The notes under the pieces: generated by a model
The model's database searches: none
Seen by the model: the letters and a program-made list of their open reading frames with translations, nothing else
What the model was told of the DNA's origin: nothing
Translations under genes and position numbers: made by a program
Part shown: positions 25,628-35,071 of the stretch, one piece after another
Layout of the letters: each line of letters starts with the position of its first letter
Numbering within the stretch: the first letter of the stretch is position 1
Assembly: GCA_016704895.1 (NCBI GenBank)
Contig: JADIZG010000069.1
Location: 132,684-196,683 of the forward strand
DNA: 64,000 nt
From: Betaproteobacteria bacterium
Lineage (GTDB): Bacteria > Pseudomonadota > Gammaproteobacteria > Burkholderiales > Casimicrobiaceae
Direction: 5' to 3'

Positions 25628-26485
25628 ATGAAGATCTGCCACACCGCCGCCGACCTGGCCCGCGAGCTCGCCGGCGCCGGGCGCATCGCCTTCGTGCCGA
25701 CGATGGGCAACCTGCACGAGGGCCATCTCGCCCTCACGCGGCTCGCGCGCGCGAAGGGCGACGCGGTCGTCGCGAGCATCTTCGTGAACCGGCTGCAGTT
25801 CGGGCCGAACGAGGACTTCGACCGCTACCCGCGCACGATGGACGCCGACCGCGCGGGCCTCGAGCGCATGGGCGTCGACGCGCTGTTCGCGCCGGACGAG
25901 CACGAGATGTACCCGGTGCCGCAGCTCTACCGCGTGAAGCCCCCGCCGCTGGGCGAGGAGCTCGAGGGCGCGTTCCGGCCCGGCTTCTTCGACGGCGTGT
26001 GCACGGTGGTGCTGAAGCTCTTCAACCTCGTTCGCCCGCAGGTCGCGGTGTTCGGCAAGAAGGACCGGCAGCAGCTCAAGATCGTGCGCGGCATGGTGCA
26101 GCAGTTCAACCTGCCGATCGAGATCGTCGGGTGCGAGACGGTGCGCGCCGAGGACGGGCTCGCGCTGTCGTCGCGCAACGGCTACCTGACGGCGACCGAG
26201 CGCACGGAAGCGCCGCGCCTGCATCGCGTGCTCCGGGGCATCGCCGACGCGATCGCGTCCGGACGGCGAGACTACGCGAACCTCGAGGCGGACGGCCGCG
26301 CGGAGCTCGCCCGCCACGGCTGGCAGGTCGACTACGTCGCGGTCCGCCACGGCCTCGGCCTGCGCATCCCGCATCCGGAGGCGTTCGACCACCCGAACCT
26401 GCTGATCGTGCTGGGCGCGGCGAAGCTCGGCGCGACCCGGCTCATCGACAACGTCGACGTGGTTCCGATGCCCGACGTGGACTAG
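25628..26485 (+). CDS. panC: Pantoate-beta-alanine ligase (pantothenate synthetase)
   Basis: Joins pantoate and beta-alanine using ATP, last step to pantothenate. 285 residues. The HIGH-like motif is HEGH in TMGNLHEGHL (25-34). FGKKDRQQLKIVRGMV is the family signature, and LSSRN at about 178-182 is the KMSKS-like loop. FVNRLQFGPNEDFDRYPRT binds pantoate. Length matches the family (about 283). It follows panB and closes the pcnB-panC string. Confidence 0.96.
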   Translation: MKICHTAADLARELAGAGRIAFVPTMGNLHEGHLALTRLARAKGDAVVASIFVNRLQFGPNEDFDRYPRTMDADRAGLERMGVDALFAPDEHEMYPVPQLYRVKPPPLGEELEGAFRPGFFDGVCTVVLKLFNLVRPQVAVFGKKDRQQLKIVRGMVQQFNLPIEIVGCETVRAEDGLALSSRNGYLTATERTEAPRLHRVLRGIADAIASGRRDYANLEADGRAELARHGWQVDYVAVRHGLGLRIPHPEAFDHPNLLIVLGAAKLGATRLIDNVDVVPMPDVD

Positions 26486-26633
26486 GGCGGCGCAGCCGCG
26501 CCCGGCCGTCCCGGACGGGCGCACTGGACGCCGCCGGCGGATCGGACGAGGATAGGCGGCTTCGGCGTTCGCCGGCCGTCACGATCCGGTCATCGACGCG
26601 ACCCATGATGCTCGATTTGCCCCTTCCCGACCG

Positions 26634-27623
26634 ATGCGCCCGACTGCCATGACACTCCTGCGCCGCTGTGCCGCCGCGATCCTCGCCCTGAGCCTCCTGC
26701 CGGCCGCGCCGGCGCTGGCGCAAGGCGTCTACCCGACGAAGCCGATCCGGCTCGTCGTGCCGTTCACGCCGGGCGCCGGCACCGACACGGTCGCGCGCTT
26801 CGTCGCGCAGAAGCTTTCGGAGCGCCTGGGACAGCAGGTCGTCGTCGAGAACCGCACCGGCGCGGGCGGCGCGATCGGTGCCGCCGAGGTCGCGAAGGCC
26901 GAGCCCGACGGCTACACGCTGCTGTTCGTCGCCTCGCCGTTCACGACCGTCGCCGCGTCGGCGAGGAACCCCGGCTACGACCCGGTCGGCCAGTTCGTGC
27001 CGGTCGCGCCGATCGCGTCGGGGCCGCTTGCGTTCGTCGTGAACCCGGCCGTGCCGGCGACGACGATGCGCGAGTTCGTCGAGCTCGCGCGACGCGAGCC
27101 GGGCAGGCTCAACTACGGGTCCGCGGGGACCGGCAGCGTCAACCACCTCGCGCTCGAGCTGCTGATGGCGCGCACCGGCACGACCATCGTGCACGTGCCC
27201 TACCGCGGCATCGCCGACGCGACCAAGGACCTGATCGCCGGCACGCTGCAGGCGATGACCGCGTCGATCCCCGCCGCGCTGCCGCTCGCGGCGGACAAGC
27301 GCGTCCGCGTGCTCGCCGTCACGGGCCCGAAGCGGATCCCGCAGATGCCCGACGTGCCCTCGTGGCAGGAGCAGGGCGTCGCGAACGCCGAGGTGATCAA
27401 CTACTGGGGCATCGTCGCGCCGGCGGGAACGCCGCGCGACGCGATCGCGAAGCTCAATGCCGAGACGCGCCGCGTGCTCGCGCAGGCCGACGTCCGCGAG
27501 CGCCTCGAGCGCGAAGGCGCCGAGCTGATTCCCGGCGAGCCGGAGCGGCTGGGCGTGCTGATCGCGAGCGACCTCGCGAACTGGAAGAAGCTCATCGCCG
27601 AGGCACGGCTGGCGTTCGAATAG
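26634..27623 (+). CDS. Tripartite tricarboxylate transporter (Bug/TctC) substrate-binding protein
   Basis: Intact periplasmic binding protein of 329 residues. A signal peptide with RRCAAAILALSLLPAAPALA is cleaved before QGVYPTKPIR, the typical mature Bug start. VVENRTGAGGAIGAAEVAKA, YGSAGTGSVNHLALEL, HVPYRGIADA and VPSWQEQGV are Bug-fold landmarks. A second ATG at 26649 gives a shorter n-region and is equally possible; neither has a strong ribosome site. Without TctAB nearby the ligand is unknown. It stands alone between panC and a minus-strand operon, with a dispersed repeat after it. Confidence 0.93.
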   Translation: MRPTAMTLLRRCAAAILALSLLPAAPALAQGVYPTKPIRLVVPFTPGAGTDTVARFVAQKLSERLGQQVVVENRTGAGGAIGAAEVAKAEPDGYTLLFVASPFTTVAASARNPGYDPVGQFVPVAPIASGPLAFVVNPAVPATTMREFVELARREPGRLNYGSAGTGSVNHLALELLMARTGTTIVHVPYRGIADATKDLIAGTLQAMTASIPAALPLAADKRVRVLAVTGPKRIPQMPDVPSWQEQGVANAEVINYWGIVAPAGTPRDAIAKLNAETRRVLAQADVRERLEREGAELIPGEPERLGVLIASDLANWKKLIAEARLAFE

Positions 27624-27691
27624 CGCAAGCCTGCTGGGGTCGCCGCAAGGCGTCCGGCTGGAACCGGACCCGCAACATCGCGCGACATCCT

Positions 27692-27713
27692 GTGGGTCGG
27701 CCTTCAGGCCGAC
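27692..27713. repeat. REP-like dispersed palindromic repeat, copy 4
   Basis: GTGGGTCGGCCTTCAGGCC then GAC, inverted relative to copies 1 and 2. It lies in the convergent gap between the TctC stop and the DMT exporter stop. Confidence 0.85.
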
Positions 27714-27732
27714 GGGATAGGCGCGCCGCGCA

Positions 27733-28617
27733 TCAGCCCGGCCTCTTCTGGGCGCCGCGCAGCGCGAGCACGTTGCCCGCGACGGCCAGCGCGACGCCGA
27801 GCACCGCGGGCCACGTCCAGCGGTAGCCCTCGAACATCGTCGAGAGCAGCATCGCGATCACCGGCGTCGACACGCCGACGTACGAGGCGGGACCCGCGCC
27901 GACCTTCGCGAGCAGCGTGAGGTACGCGCCGAACGCGACGACGCTGCCGAACACCGCGAGGTACGCGAGCGACAGCACGTACGGCAGGCGCGGATCGAAC
28001 GTCCACGCGGCGCCCTGCCCGAGCGCGACGACCGCGGCGACGGCCGCGCCGTAGAGCATCCCCCATGCGGTCGTCGGCAGCACCGGCAGTCCGGCGGCGT
28101 GATTGCGCACGGCGACGAGATTGCCGCCGGTGGCGATCGCGGTCGCCACCAGCGCGTACAGGATGCCGAGCGCGGCCGACCCGCCGTGGCGCGCGGCGTC
28201 GAGCTCCGGAAGGAACAGCAGCGCCACGCCGCCGACGCCGAGCGTCGCCGCCACGAGCATCCGCGCCGTGACCGGGGTCCCGAACGCGAGACGCATGCCG
28301 ATCGGGCTCATGAACACGATGGTCGAGAACACGACCGCGACCAGCCCCGACGACACGTGGGCTTCCGCGTAGTAGACGGCGACGTAGTTGATCCCGAACA
28401 TCATCGCGCCCCACGCGGCGAGCCGCGCATGCTCGACTGCCGGAAACCGCATCCGCCTGCCCGTCGCCGCGCACCACGCGCCGAGCAGCGCGCCCGCGAG
28501 CGCGAACCGGTAGACGACCGAGACGGTCGGCGACACCTGGCCGAGCTGCCAGGTGATCGCGAGCCAGGTCGAGCCCCAGATCGCCGTGCTGATCGCGAAC
28601 AGCCACGCGACGCTCAT
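27733..28617 (-). CDS. DMT-superfamily (EamA) transporter
   Basis: Inner-membrane protein of 294 residues with ten predicted helices. It begins MSVAWLFAISTAIWGSTWLA, the usual EamA first helix, and ends in a short basic tail (LRGAQKRPG). The upstream glycosylase frame runs into it without a stop (GDTGAGS then the Met), while in the neighbouring frame a TGA overlaps the ATG as ATGA. So it is either translationally coupled with a small frame error upstream or a real fusion. Last gene of the exporter/glycosylase operon. Substrate unknown. Confidence 0.85.
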   Translation of the reverse strand: MSVAWLFAISTAIWGSTWLAITWQLGQVSPTVSVVYRFALAGALLGAWCAATGRRMRFPAVEHARLAAWGAMMFGINYVAVYYAEAHVSSGLVAVVFSTIVFMSPIGMRLAFGTPVTARMLVAATLGVGGVALLFLPELDAARHGGSAALGILYALVATAIATGGNLVAVRNHAAGLPVLPTTAWGMLYGAAVAAVVALGQGAAWTFDPRLPYVLSLAYLAVFGSVVAFGAYLTLLAKVGAGPASYVGVSTPVIAMLLSTMFEGYRWTWPAVLGVALAVAGNVLALRGAQKRPG

Positions 28618-29745
28618 CGATCCGGCTCCCGTGTCGCCCGCGCGCCTCGCGGCCGTGCGCGCGAACGCACGGAGCGACGCGAGCTCGTCGTCGAGCGCGC
28701 GGCGGAACGCGGCGTCGCGCGGCCTCGTGCCCGCGTAGCCCACGGCGAGGGCGAGCTTCCCGGCGACGGGGGTGGCGTTGAGCCAGCCCACCACGCGGTC
28801 GCGCCACAGCAGCGGCAGCGCGTAGTAGCCGTAGACGCGTTTCGCCGCCGGCGTGTACGCCTCGAAGCGGTAGGCCCATCCCCACAGGTGCTCGAAGCGG
28901 CGGCGGTCCCAGACGACCGGGTCGAACGGCGCGAGCGCGCGGACGCGCTCGTCGATGCCCGCCTCGCGCGGATCCTCGTCCGCCGGCCACAGGTAGCGGA
29001 CGCGGTCGACCGTCTCCGACGCGACGGCGGCGTCGGCCACGAAGCGCGCCAGCGCGCGCTCGCGGCCCGCGTCGTCCAGGCCCCGCCCGCCGACCATGCG
29101 CGCGAGCTGGCGCAGCGTGCCCTCCGGGAGCGGCGCATAGAGCCGCAACAGCATCTCGAGCAGCGTCCGCGCGCGGCGCGAAGGAGGTTCCGCGCGCGAA
29201 CGCTCCGCCGACGGCCCGTAGACGCGGATGCCGGCCTCGCGCCGCACGACGCGGGCGAGACCGCGGTACTGGAGCATGTCGAGCGCCCGCGTCGACGCCG
29301 ACGACGACCCGCCCCATCCGCTCGTCGTCGCACCGGCGCCCAGCGCCTTCGCGAGCGCGCGCGGGTGCGCGGCGCCGACCGCGCGGAGGTGCCGCAGCAC
29401 GCGCCCCCCGATCCCCGGATGCTCGCGCTCGACGCGCCACTCGACGTCGTCGCCGCGCGGATGGAGCCGCTCGGCCTGTGCCGCGGGCATCACGCCGTAG
29501 ACGTGCAGGTACGCCTCGTCGAGCGGATGCGCGGCGTACGCGCGGTCGAGGTCGCCTGCCCGGTAGCCCGCGACGCGATGGCGCAGGATCAGGTCCTGCG
29601 CGCAGGCCGGGGCGCGGATCGGGTCGTACTGGACGAATCCCAGCCGCGCGACGGCGTCGGCGGGCGAGGCCGAGGATGCAAGCGTCCGCGCGATCGCGTA
29701 GCGCCGCAGCGCCGGCAGGTCGACGGGGGCTCCCCCGCGCGTCAC
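28618..29745 (-). CDS. YcaQ/AlkX-like winged-helix DNA glycosylase (reads into the next gene in frame)
   Basis: Member of the AlkZ/YcaQ (HTH_42) family of DNA glycosylases that unhook alkylated bases and interstrand crosslinks. About 376 residues. The catalytic motif is QYD at 39-41 (FVQYDPI), the Q-x-D form of YcaQ/AlkX rather than the Q-x-Q of AlkZ. PACAQDLILRHRV and the later LWGWAYRFEAYTPAAKRVYG and YYALPLLWRDRVVGWL segments are family landmarks. Starts with GTG at 29745, overlapping the permease stop as GTGA, so it belongs to the exporter operon. No stop codon separates it from the DMT gene. If that is real, the product is a 670-residue fusion. Confidence 0.82.
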
Positions 29746-30907
29746 GCCGCCCTCAGCGCGTCCACGATCTTCATGCGCGCCGCGCGCGCCGCGGGAAGGA
29801 ATCCGCCGACGAAGCCCATCGCGAGCGCGAAGGCGAGCGACGAGGCGACGATGCCCGGCGTGAGCGCGAACGAGAACGCGAGCTCGGCGAAGGTCTGGAA
29901 GTTCATCGTCGAGATCGAGACCGCCTGCATGAGCGACGCGCCGGCCAGCCCGACGACGCCGCCCACGAGCCCCAGCAGCAGCGACTCGACGAGGAACGCC
30001 AGGAGGACCGCGCTGCGCGGGAAACCCAGCGCCCGCAGCGTGCCGATCTCGCCGGTGCGCGAGGCCACGCTCGCGTACATCGTGATCATCGCGCCGATGA
30101 TCGCGCCGATCGAGAAGATGATCGAGATCGACGTGCCGAGGTAGGTGATGAACGTCGACAGCGCCTCGGACTGGTCGGCGTAGAAGCGCGTCTCGCGCTT
30201 GGCCTCGAGCGTCAGGCGCGGATCCGCCTCGATCGCCCGGCGCACCTCGTCGAAGCGCGAGCCGTCCGCGAGCCGGAAGATCACCGACGAGAAGCCCAGC
30301 CGCCGGAACGCCTGCAGCATCTGCTCGGCGTCGCCCCAGATCTCGGAATCGAAGCCGGTGCGCCCGGCGTCGAAGATGCCGACGACCGTCCAGTCGCGCG
30401 ACGCGAACCGCACGGTCTCGTCGAGCCCCGCGCCGCGGAACCCGTCCGCGATCGAGCGACCCGCGATCACCTCGGCGGTCCCGGGACGCGGCAGGCGGCC
30501 CGCGACGATGCGCGCCTGCGGCCGCAGCGCGTAGCCTTCGGGGGTGACGCCGCGGATCACGACGTTGGAAGGCTTGCCGGAGTCGCGCTTGGGAAGCGTG
30601 ATCAGCACGACCGGCTCCTTCGACACCGCCGGGCGGCCGTCGGCGCCGGTCGCGATGCCGGGCAGCGACTCGACGATCGCGGCCTGCCGGCGGTCGATGC
30701 CGCTCTGGATCTCGGTCTGCGAGCCGCGGCGGATCACGACGACGTTGTCGTCGCTGCCGGTCGCCACGAGCGTGCGCTCGAGCCCCGCGGCGAGCATCAG
30801 CACCGTCGCGAACACGTAGACGACGAGCGCCATGCCTCCGGCCGTGAGCGCGGTCGTGAGCCGGCGTGCCGCGAGATTGCGGACGATGTACGAGAGGGGA
30901 TGCGCAC
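29742..30907 (-). CDS. ABC transporter permease, FtsX/MacB type (probable frameshift at the start)
   Basis: About 388 residues: one N-terminal helix (RNLAARRLTTALTAGGMALV), a large periplasmic domain (about 45-250) and three C-terminal helices, the MacB/FtsX plan. A GTG at 30907 preceded by AAGGGAAGG is the likely start. The frame that contains HPLSYIVRNLAARRLTT is one base off, so one base seems missing near 30900. The first in-frame ATG (30833) would cut off part of the first helix. It partners the ATPase and the second permease encoded just upstream. Confidence 0.82.
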
Positions 30908-30920
30908 GGCCGCCTTCCCT

Positions 30921-32017
30921 TCAAGCGACCGCGCGCAGGCCGTCGACGATGCGGACGCGGGCGGCGCGCCACGCCGGGATCGCCGCCGCCACGAGGCCGA
31001 CGGCCAGCGCCGCGGCGAGCTGCAGCGCGACCGTCTCGTCCGACACGAAGAACACCGGGAACAGCGTGCCCATCGCGTCCGCGAACACGGCGGCGAGCGG
31101 AAACGTGAGCGCGATGCCGGCCGCCCCCGCGGCAAGCGCGAGGCCGAGCGACTCGGCCACGATCAGGCCCGCGACGAACGCCGCGCCGAACCCCAGCGCC
31201 TTCATCGTCGCGTACTCGGCGTAGCGCTCGCGCGCGGTCATCGCCATCGTGTTCGCCATCACGGCCATGATGATGACGATCACGACGAACGACACCGCCT
31301 GGATCGCGACGAGGATCGCCTCGGTCATCGCCACGAACGAGAGCTGGAACGCCTTCTCGGTCTCCGTCAGCGTCTCCGCGAGCGAGTTCGCGAACGTCGC
31401 GTCGATCGTCTCGGACACCTCCGCCGCCTGCGCGGGATCCTTCAGCTCGACGATGAACACGCCGGTCTGGTCGCCGCGGCGAGGATAGGTCCGCTTGATG
31501 CTCTCGTTCAGCAGGTTCCAGTGGAAGAACATCGTCGTCTGGTCGACGGTCTTGTCCGCGCCGTCGTAGATCCCGCGCAGGTTGAACGTCCAGGTGCCCG
31601 GGAAGATCGTGCCCCTGAGCGGGATCGTGTCGCCGACCTTCCAGCCGTACTGGTCGGCGAGCTTGCGGCCGACGATCGCCCCCTGCCGGTCGACGAGGAA
31701 CGCCTTGCGCTCCGCGTCGGAGATCACGAGCTCCGGGTACATCGCGAGGTAGGTCTGCGGATCGATGGCGAACTGGGGAAAGAAGTTGCGTGCCGGATCT
31801 TCTGCGCGTAGGTGAGCGGCAGCGGGAACACCAGCGACACCGAGCTCCTCGTCACGAGTCGCGCGGCCGAACTCGCGTTCGCGCCCGCGTACCAGGCGTC
31901 GACGACCGTGCGCAGCAACCCGAACGACGCGATCGCGACGATGATGCCCAGCGCCGTCAGCAGCGTGCGCAGCTTGTGCCGGAACAGGTTGCGCAGCACG
32001 AGGAGCGGGACGAACAC
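30921..32017 (-). CDS. ABC transporter permease, FtsX/MacB type (frameshift plus small internal deletion)
   Basis: MacB/FtsX-type subunit of about 360 residues as seen. The N-terminal helix is in VLRNLFRHKLRTLLTALG; after the periplasmic domain come helices such as VIVIIMAVMANTMAMTARER and LAAALAVGLVAAAIPAWRAA. At about 31795-31810 TYAQKIR is followed too soon, and in a different frame, by RNFFPQFAIDPQTYLAMYPE. One base plus perhaps 20 residues are missing there compared with what the family usually has. The loss sits between two conserved blocks, so an assembly error is more likely than a functional variant. It starts 16 bp after the ATPase gene. Confidence 0.8.
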
Positions 32018-32033
32018 GGCGGCGGGCCCGCGG

Positions 32034-32817
32034 TCAGTCCGCGAGCACTCCCTTCTCGAGGTGGACGATCCGGTGCGCGCGCTCCGCGGCCTTCGGATCG
32101 TGCGTCACCATGAGGATCGTCTTGCCGAGCTCGTCGTTCAGCCGCTCGAGCAGGCCGAGGATCTCGCCCGCCGTCACGCGGTCGAGGTCGCCGGTCGGCT
32201 CGTCGGCGACGATCAGCGTCGGATCGGAGATCAGCGCCCGCGCGATCGCGACCCGCTGCTGCTGGCCGCCCGACAGCTCGTTCGGGAAGTGGTCGACGCG
32301 ATCGGAGAGTCCGACGAGCGCGAGCGCCATGTCGACGCGCTCGCGGCGCTCGCGCCGCGACAGCGACGTGAGCAGGAGCGGCAGCTCGACGTTGCCGAAC
32401 GCAGTGAGCACCGGCATCAGGTTGTAGAACTGGAAGATGAACCCGACGTGCGCCGCGCGCCAGTGCGCGAGCTCCCCTTCGGACAGCTTCGCGATGTCGA
32501 CGCCCGCGACGAGGATGCGGCCCGACGACGGCTTGTCGATGCCCGCGACGAGATTCAGCAGCGTCGACTTGCCGGAGCCCGACGGCCCCATCAGCGCGAC
32601 GAAGTCGCCGCTCGCGCACGTCGAGGTCGAGGTCGACGAGGACCGGAATCACCTGGCCGCCACGGACGTAGTGCTTCGACAGCCCGCGGATCGACACCAG
32701 GACGGGGCCGGACTCCGCCCCGGCAGGACCGGGGTCCGACGCCGGTTCCGGCTTCTCCGCCGAGCGTCCGTCCGCCGTGCGACCGCCAGCCCCCGCCGCA
32801 CCCCCGCCCGCGTTCAC
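32034..32817 (-). CDS. ABC transporter ATP-binding protein, MacB/LolD type (one frameshift)
   Basis: About 260 residues. Walker A GPSGSGKST, signature LSGGQQQR, Walker B LIVADEPTGDLD and the switch His in VTHD are all intact. An Ala/Gly/Pro-rich leader of about 38 residues precedes VSIRGLSKHYVRGG. It starts with GTG at 32817, overlapping the stop of the fusion-protein gene (GTGA). One extra base at about 32600-32612 separates the leader from GDFVALMGPSGSG. It energises the two FtsX/MacB-type permeases that follow. Confidence 0.87.
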
Positions 32818-34028
32818 TTGCCAGCGGCCCTGACCCGCGCGCCGGTCACGAGCCCGGCCGCGGGCTTGAGCACCGCCTTCTCGCCCGACTTGACCGCACC
32901 GTCGACCGCGACCAGGTCGCCGAGCCTCGCGCCGGTCGTCACGGGCACGGCCGTCGCGACGCCGTCGCGCACGACGAGCACGACGTTCGCGCCGTCGCGC
33001 ACGACGACCGCGTCGGCCGAGACGGCGGTCAGCGGCTTCTGCTGCTCGGGCGTCACCTCCTGCGACAGGAACGACACCTTCGCGCTCATCTCCGGGAGCA
33101 CGCGCGGGTCGATCCGGTCGAAGCGGACCTTGGTCATCACCGTCGCCTTCGCCCGGTCCACCGTCGGCACCATGCGGCTGATGTGGCCGAGGAAGCGCGT
33201 GTCCGGCAGCGCGTCGAGCACGATCTCGGCCGGCTGCCCGACCCTGACCTTCGACAGGCTCGACTCCGAGACGTCCGCCTCGACTTCGAGCGTGTCCATG
33301 TCGGCCATCGTGACGACGGCGCCCTTCGAGTCGGTGGCGCTCGAGAACGGCGTGACCATGTCGCCGACGTTCGCGCTCTTCGACAGGATCACGCCGTCGA
33401 ACGGCGCGCGGATCATCGTGTAGTCGACCGCTACGGCGGCGTTGCGCGCGTTCGCCTCGGCGGCGGCGAGCGCGGCGCGCGCACTCGCCACGCCCGCGAC
33501 GGCGCGGTCGGCCCGCGCCATCGAGCTGTCGAGCGCGGACTGCGAGACGAAGCCCTTCGCGACGAGGTCGAGGTTGCGGCGGTGCTGCGCGAGCGCGTCC
33601 CGCTCCTCGGCCAGCGTCTGCGCGAGCGCTGCGCGAGCGGCGCCCACGTTCGCGTCGGCCGCCTGCGACTGCGCGACGACGTCGCGGTTGTCGAGGCGCG
33701 CGATCACCTCGCCGGCCTTGACGCGCGACCCTTCGGCGACGCCCAGCCAGTCGAGCCGGCCGGTCGCCTTCGAGGCGATCGCCGCCTTCCGCTGCGCCAC
33801 GACGTAGCCGGTCGCGTTGAGCACCGCGTACTGCTGCGACGGGAACGACGTGACGACCGCGACCGTCTGCACGTCGACGACGCGCGGCCGCGCCACCATC
33901 CACGCACCCGCGGCGACGGCGGCGACGGCGAGCACGCCCAGCACGACCCAGCGCCTCGGGCGCCGGCGGCGGACGGGGGCGAGGCTGCGGTCGATCGTGA
34001 GCTTCGAGAGGTCCGCGGGTTGGGTCAT
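32814..34028 (-). CDS. Periplasmic membrane-fusion protein (HlyD/MacA family)
   Basis: Adaptor of 404 residues for an ABC efflux complex. A single N-terminal transmembrane helix (WVVLGVLAVAAVAAGAWMV, about 27-45) anchors it. VVAQRKAAIASKATGRLDWL is the biotinyl-lipoyl half; a coiled coil of two long Ala-rich helices spans about 110-205; DYTMIRAPFDGVILSKSANV is the second half-lipoyl motif. Beta-barrel and membrane-proximal parts follow. It heads the minus-strand operon. The outer-membrane partner is not here. Confidence 0.9.
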   Translation of the reverse strand: MTQPADLSKLTIDRSLAPVRRRRPRRWVVLGVLAVAAVAAGAWMVARPRVVDVQTVAVVTSFPSQQYAVLNATGYVVAQRKAAIASKATGRLDWLGVAEGSRVKAGEVIARLDNRDVVAQSQAADANVGAARAALAQTLAEERDALAQHRRNLDLVAKGFVSQSALDSSMARADRAVAGVASARAALAAAEANARNAAVAVDYTMIRAPFDGVILSKSANVGDMVTPFSSATDSKGAVVTMADMDTLEVEADVSESSLSKVRVGQPAEIVLDALPDTRFLGHISRMVPTVDRAKATVMTKVRFDRIDPRVLPEMSAKVSFLSQEVTPEQQKPLTAVSADAVVVRDGANVVLVVRDGVATAVPVTTGARLGDLVAVDGAVKSGEKAVLKPAAGLVTGARVRAAGK

Positions 34029-34220
34029 GGGAGCCGCGCCAGCGTGGCGAGGCCGGCGATTCTACCTTGCGGGGGAGGCTCCGCCCGGGCGCAGCGACGA
34101 CCCGCGATGCGCGTTCGCGAGGCGCGGGATCCGGCGGACCGGCCGGGGAGCCCGTTTCCGGTCGCCCCCCGATCCGGCCCGCGCCCGGTTGATGCGGATC
34201 AAGCCGCCGACGCGTCCCTC

Positions 34221-34262
34221 TTGCGCAAGGTTGCGCCAAATCCAATAATGCGAATCATTCCC
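34221..34262 (+). promoter_or_regulatory. Promoter with overlapping Fur box upstream of the FTR1 permease gene
   Basis: TTGCGC at 34221-34226 and AATAAT at 34244-34249 are 17 bp apart. Overlapping the -10 is AATAATGCGAATCATTCCC (34244-34262), which matches the classical 19-bp Fur consensus at 14 positions by eye. Iron-bound Fur there would block transcription. The FTR1 start codon is 19 bp downstream. Confidence 0.75.
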
Positions 34263-34281
34263 ATTTGCCGGACTGCCCCCC

Positions 34282-35061
34282 ATGCTCGCGACCGCGCTCG
34301 TCTCGTTCCGCGAAGGCGTCGAAGCCTTCCTGATCGTCGCCCTGACCCTCGCGTACCTGCGGAAGTCCGGGCGCGTGGCGCTGACACCCGCCGTGTACGC
34401 CGGGACGGCCGCCGGCATCGCGCTCTCGTTCGTCGCCGGATGGCTCTTCTCGCAGGCGGACAACCAGCCGCTGTGGGAGGGCCTGCTCGCCGCGATCGCC
34501 GCCGCGATGGTCCTCTCGATGGTCGTCTACATGCAGCGCCACGCGCGGACGATGCGCTCGGACATCGCAGCCAGCGTGGACACGGCCGCGGCGCGCACGG
34601 GCATCGGCGCGTTCGCCGGCGTGTTCGCGTTCGTGCTGCTGATGATCGTGCGCGAAGGCATGGAGACCGCGCTGGTGATCACGACGCTGGCCCGCGAGAC
34701 CGGGCACGGCGACATGCTCGCGGGCGTCCTCTCGGGCGTCGCCCTCGCCGGCACGCTCGCCTGGGCGTGGGCGCGGTACGGCCAGCGGATCGACCTGCGG
34801 CGATTCTTCCAGGTGACGTCGATCTTCCTCGTCCTGTTCTCGATCCAGCTCGTCGTCTATGCGATCCACGAATTCAGCGAAGCGGGCGTGATCCCGTTCG
34901 TCGACAACGAGGCGCTGCACGTCGCGACCGAGCCCTACGGCCCGGAGGGCCTCTGGGGGCAGACGCTCACCTACGTGATGGTGCTCGTGCCCGCCGCCTG
35001 GCTGGCGTGGGCCTGGATGAACGACCGGCGCGACCGGCCTTCCGCGCGCATGCCGGCCTGA
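34282..35061 (+). CDS. FTR1-family iron permease
   Basis: Inner-membrane high-affinity iron permease of 259 residues with seven predicted helices. Both REGxE iron-translocation motifs are present: REGVE at 10-14 and REGME at 124-128. It resembles EfeU/FTR1 in length, but no EfeO or EfeB partner follows, as in many stand-alone bacterial FTR1 proteins. The overlapping promoter/Fur box just upstream indicates repression by iron. It converges with a DMT gene 10 bp later. Confidence 0.92.
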   Translation: MLATALVSFREGVEAFLIVALTLAYLRKSGRVALTPAVYAGTAAGIALSFVAGWLFSQADNQPLWEGLLAAIAAAMVLSMVVYMQRHARTMRSDIAASVDTAAARTGIGAFAGVFAFVLLMIVREGMETALVITTLARETGHGDMLAGVLSGVALAGTLAWAWARYGQRIDLRRFFQVTSIFLVLFSIQLVVYAIHEFSEAGVIPFVDNEALHVATEPYGPEGLWGQTLTYVMVLVPAAWLAWAWMNDRRDRPSARMPA

Positions 35062-35071
35062 CGCGCCGGCC

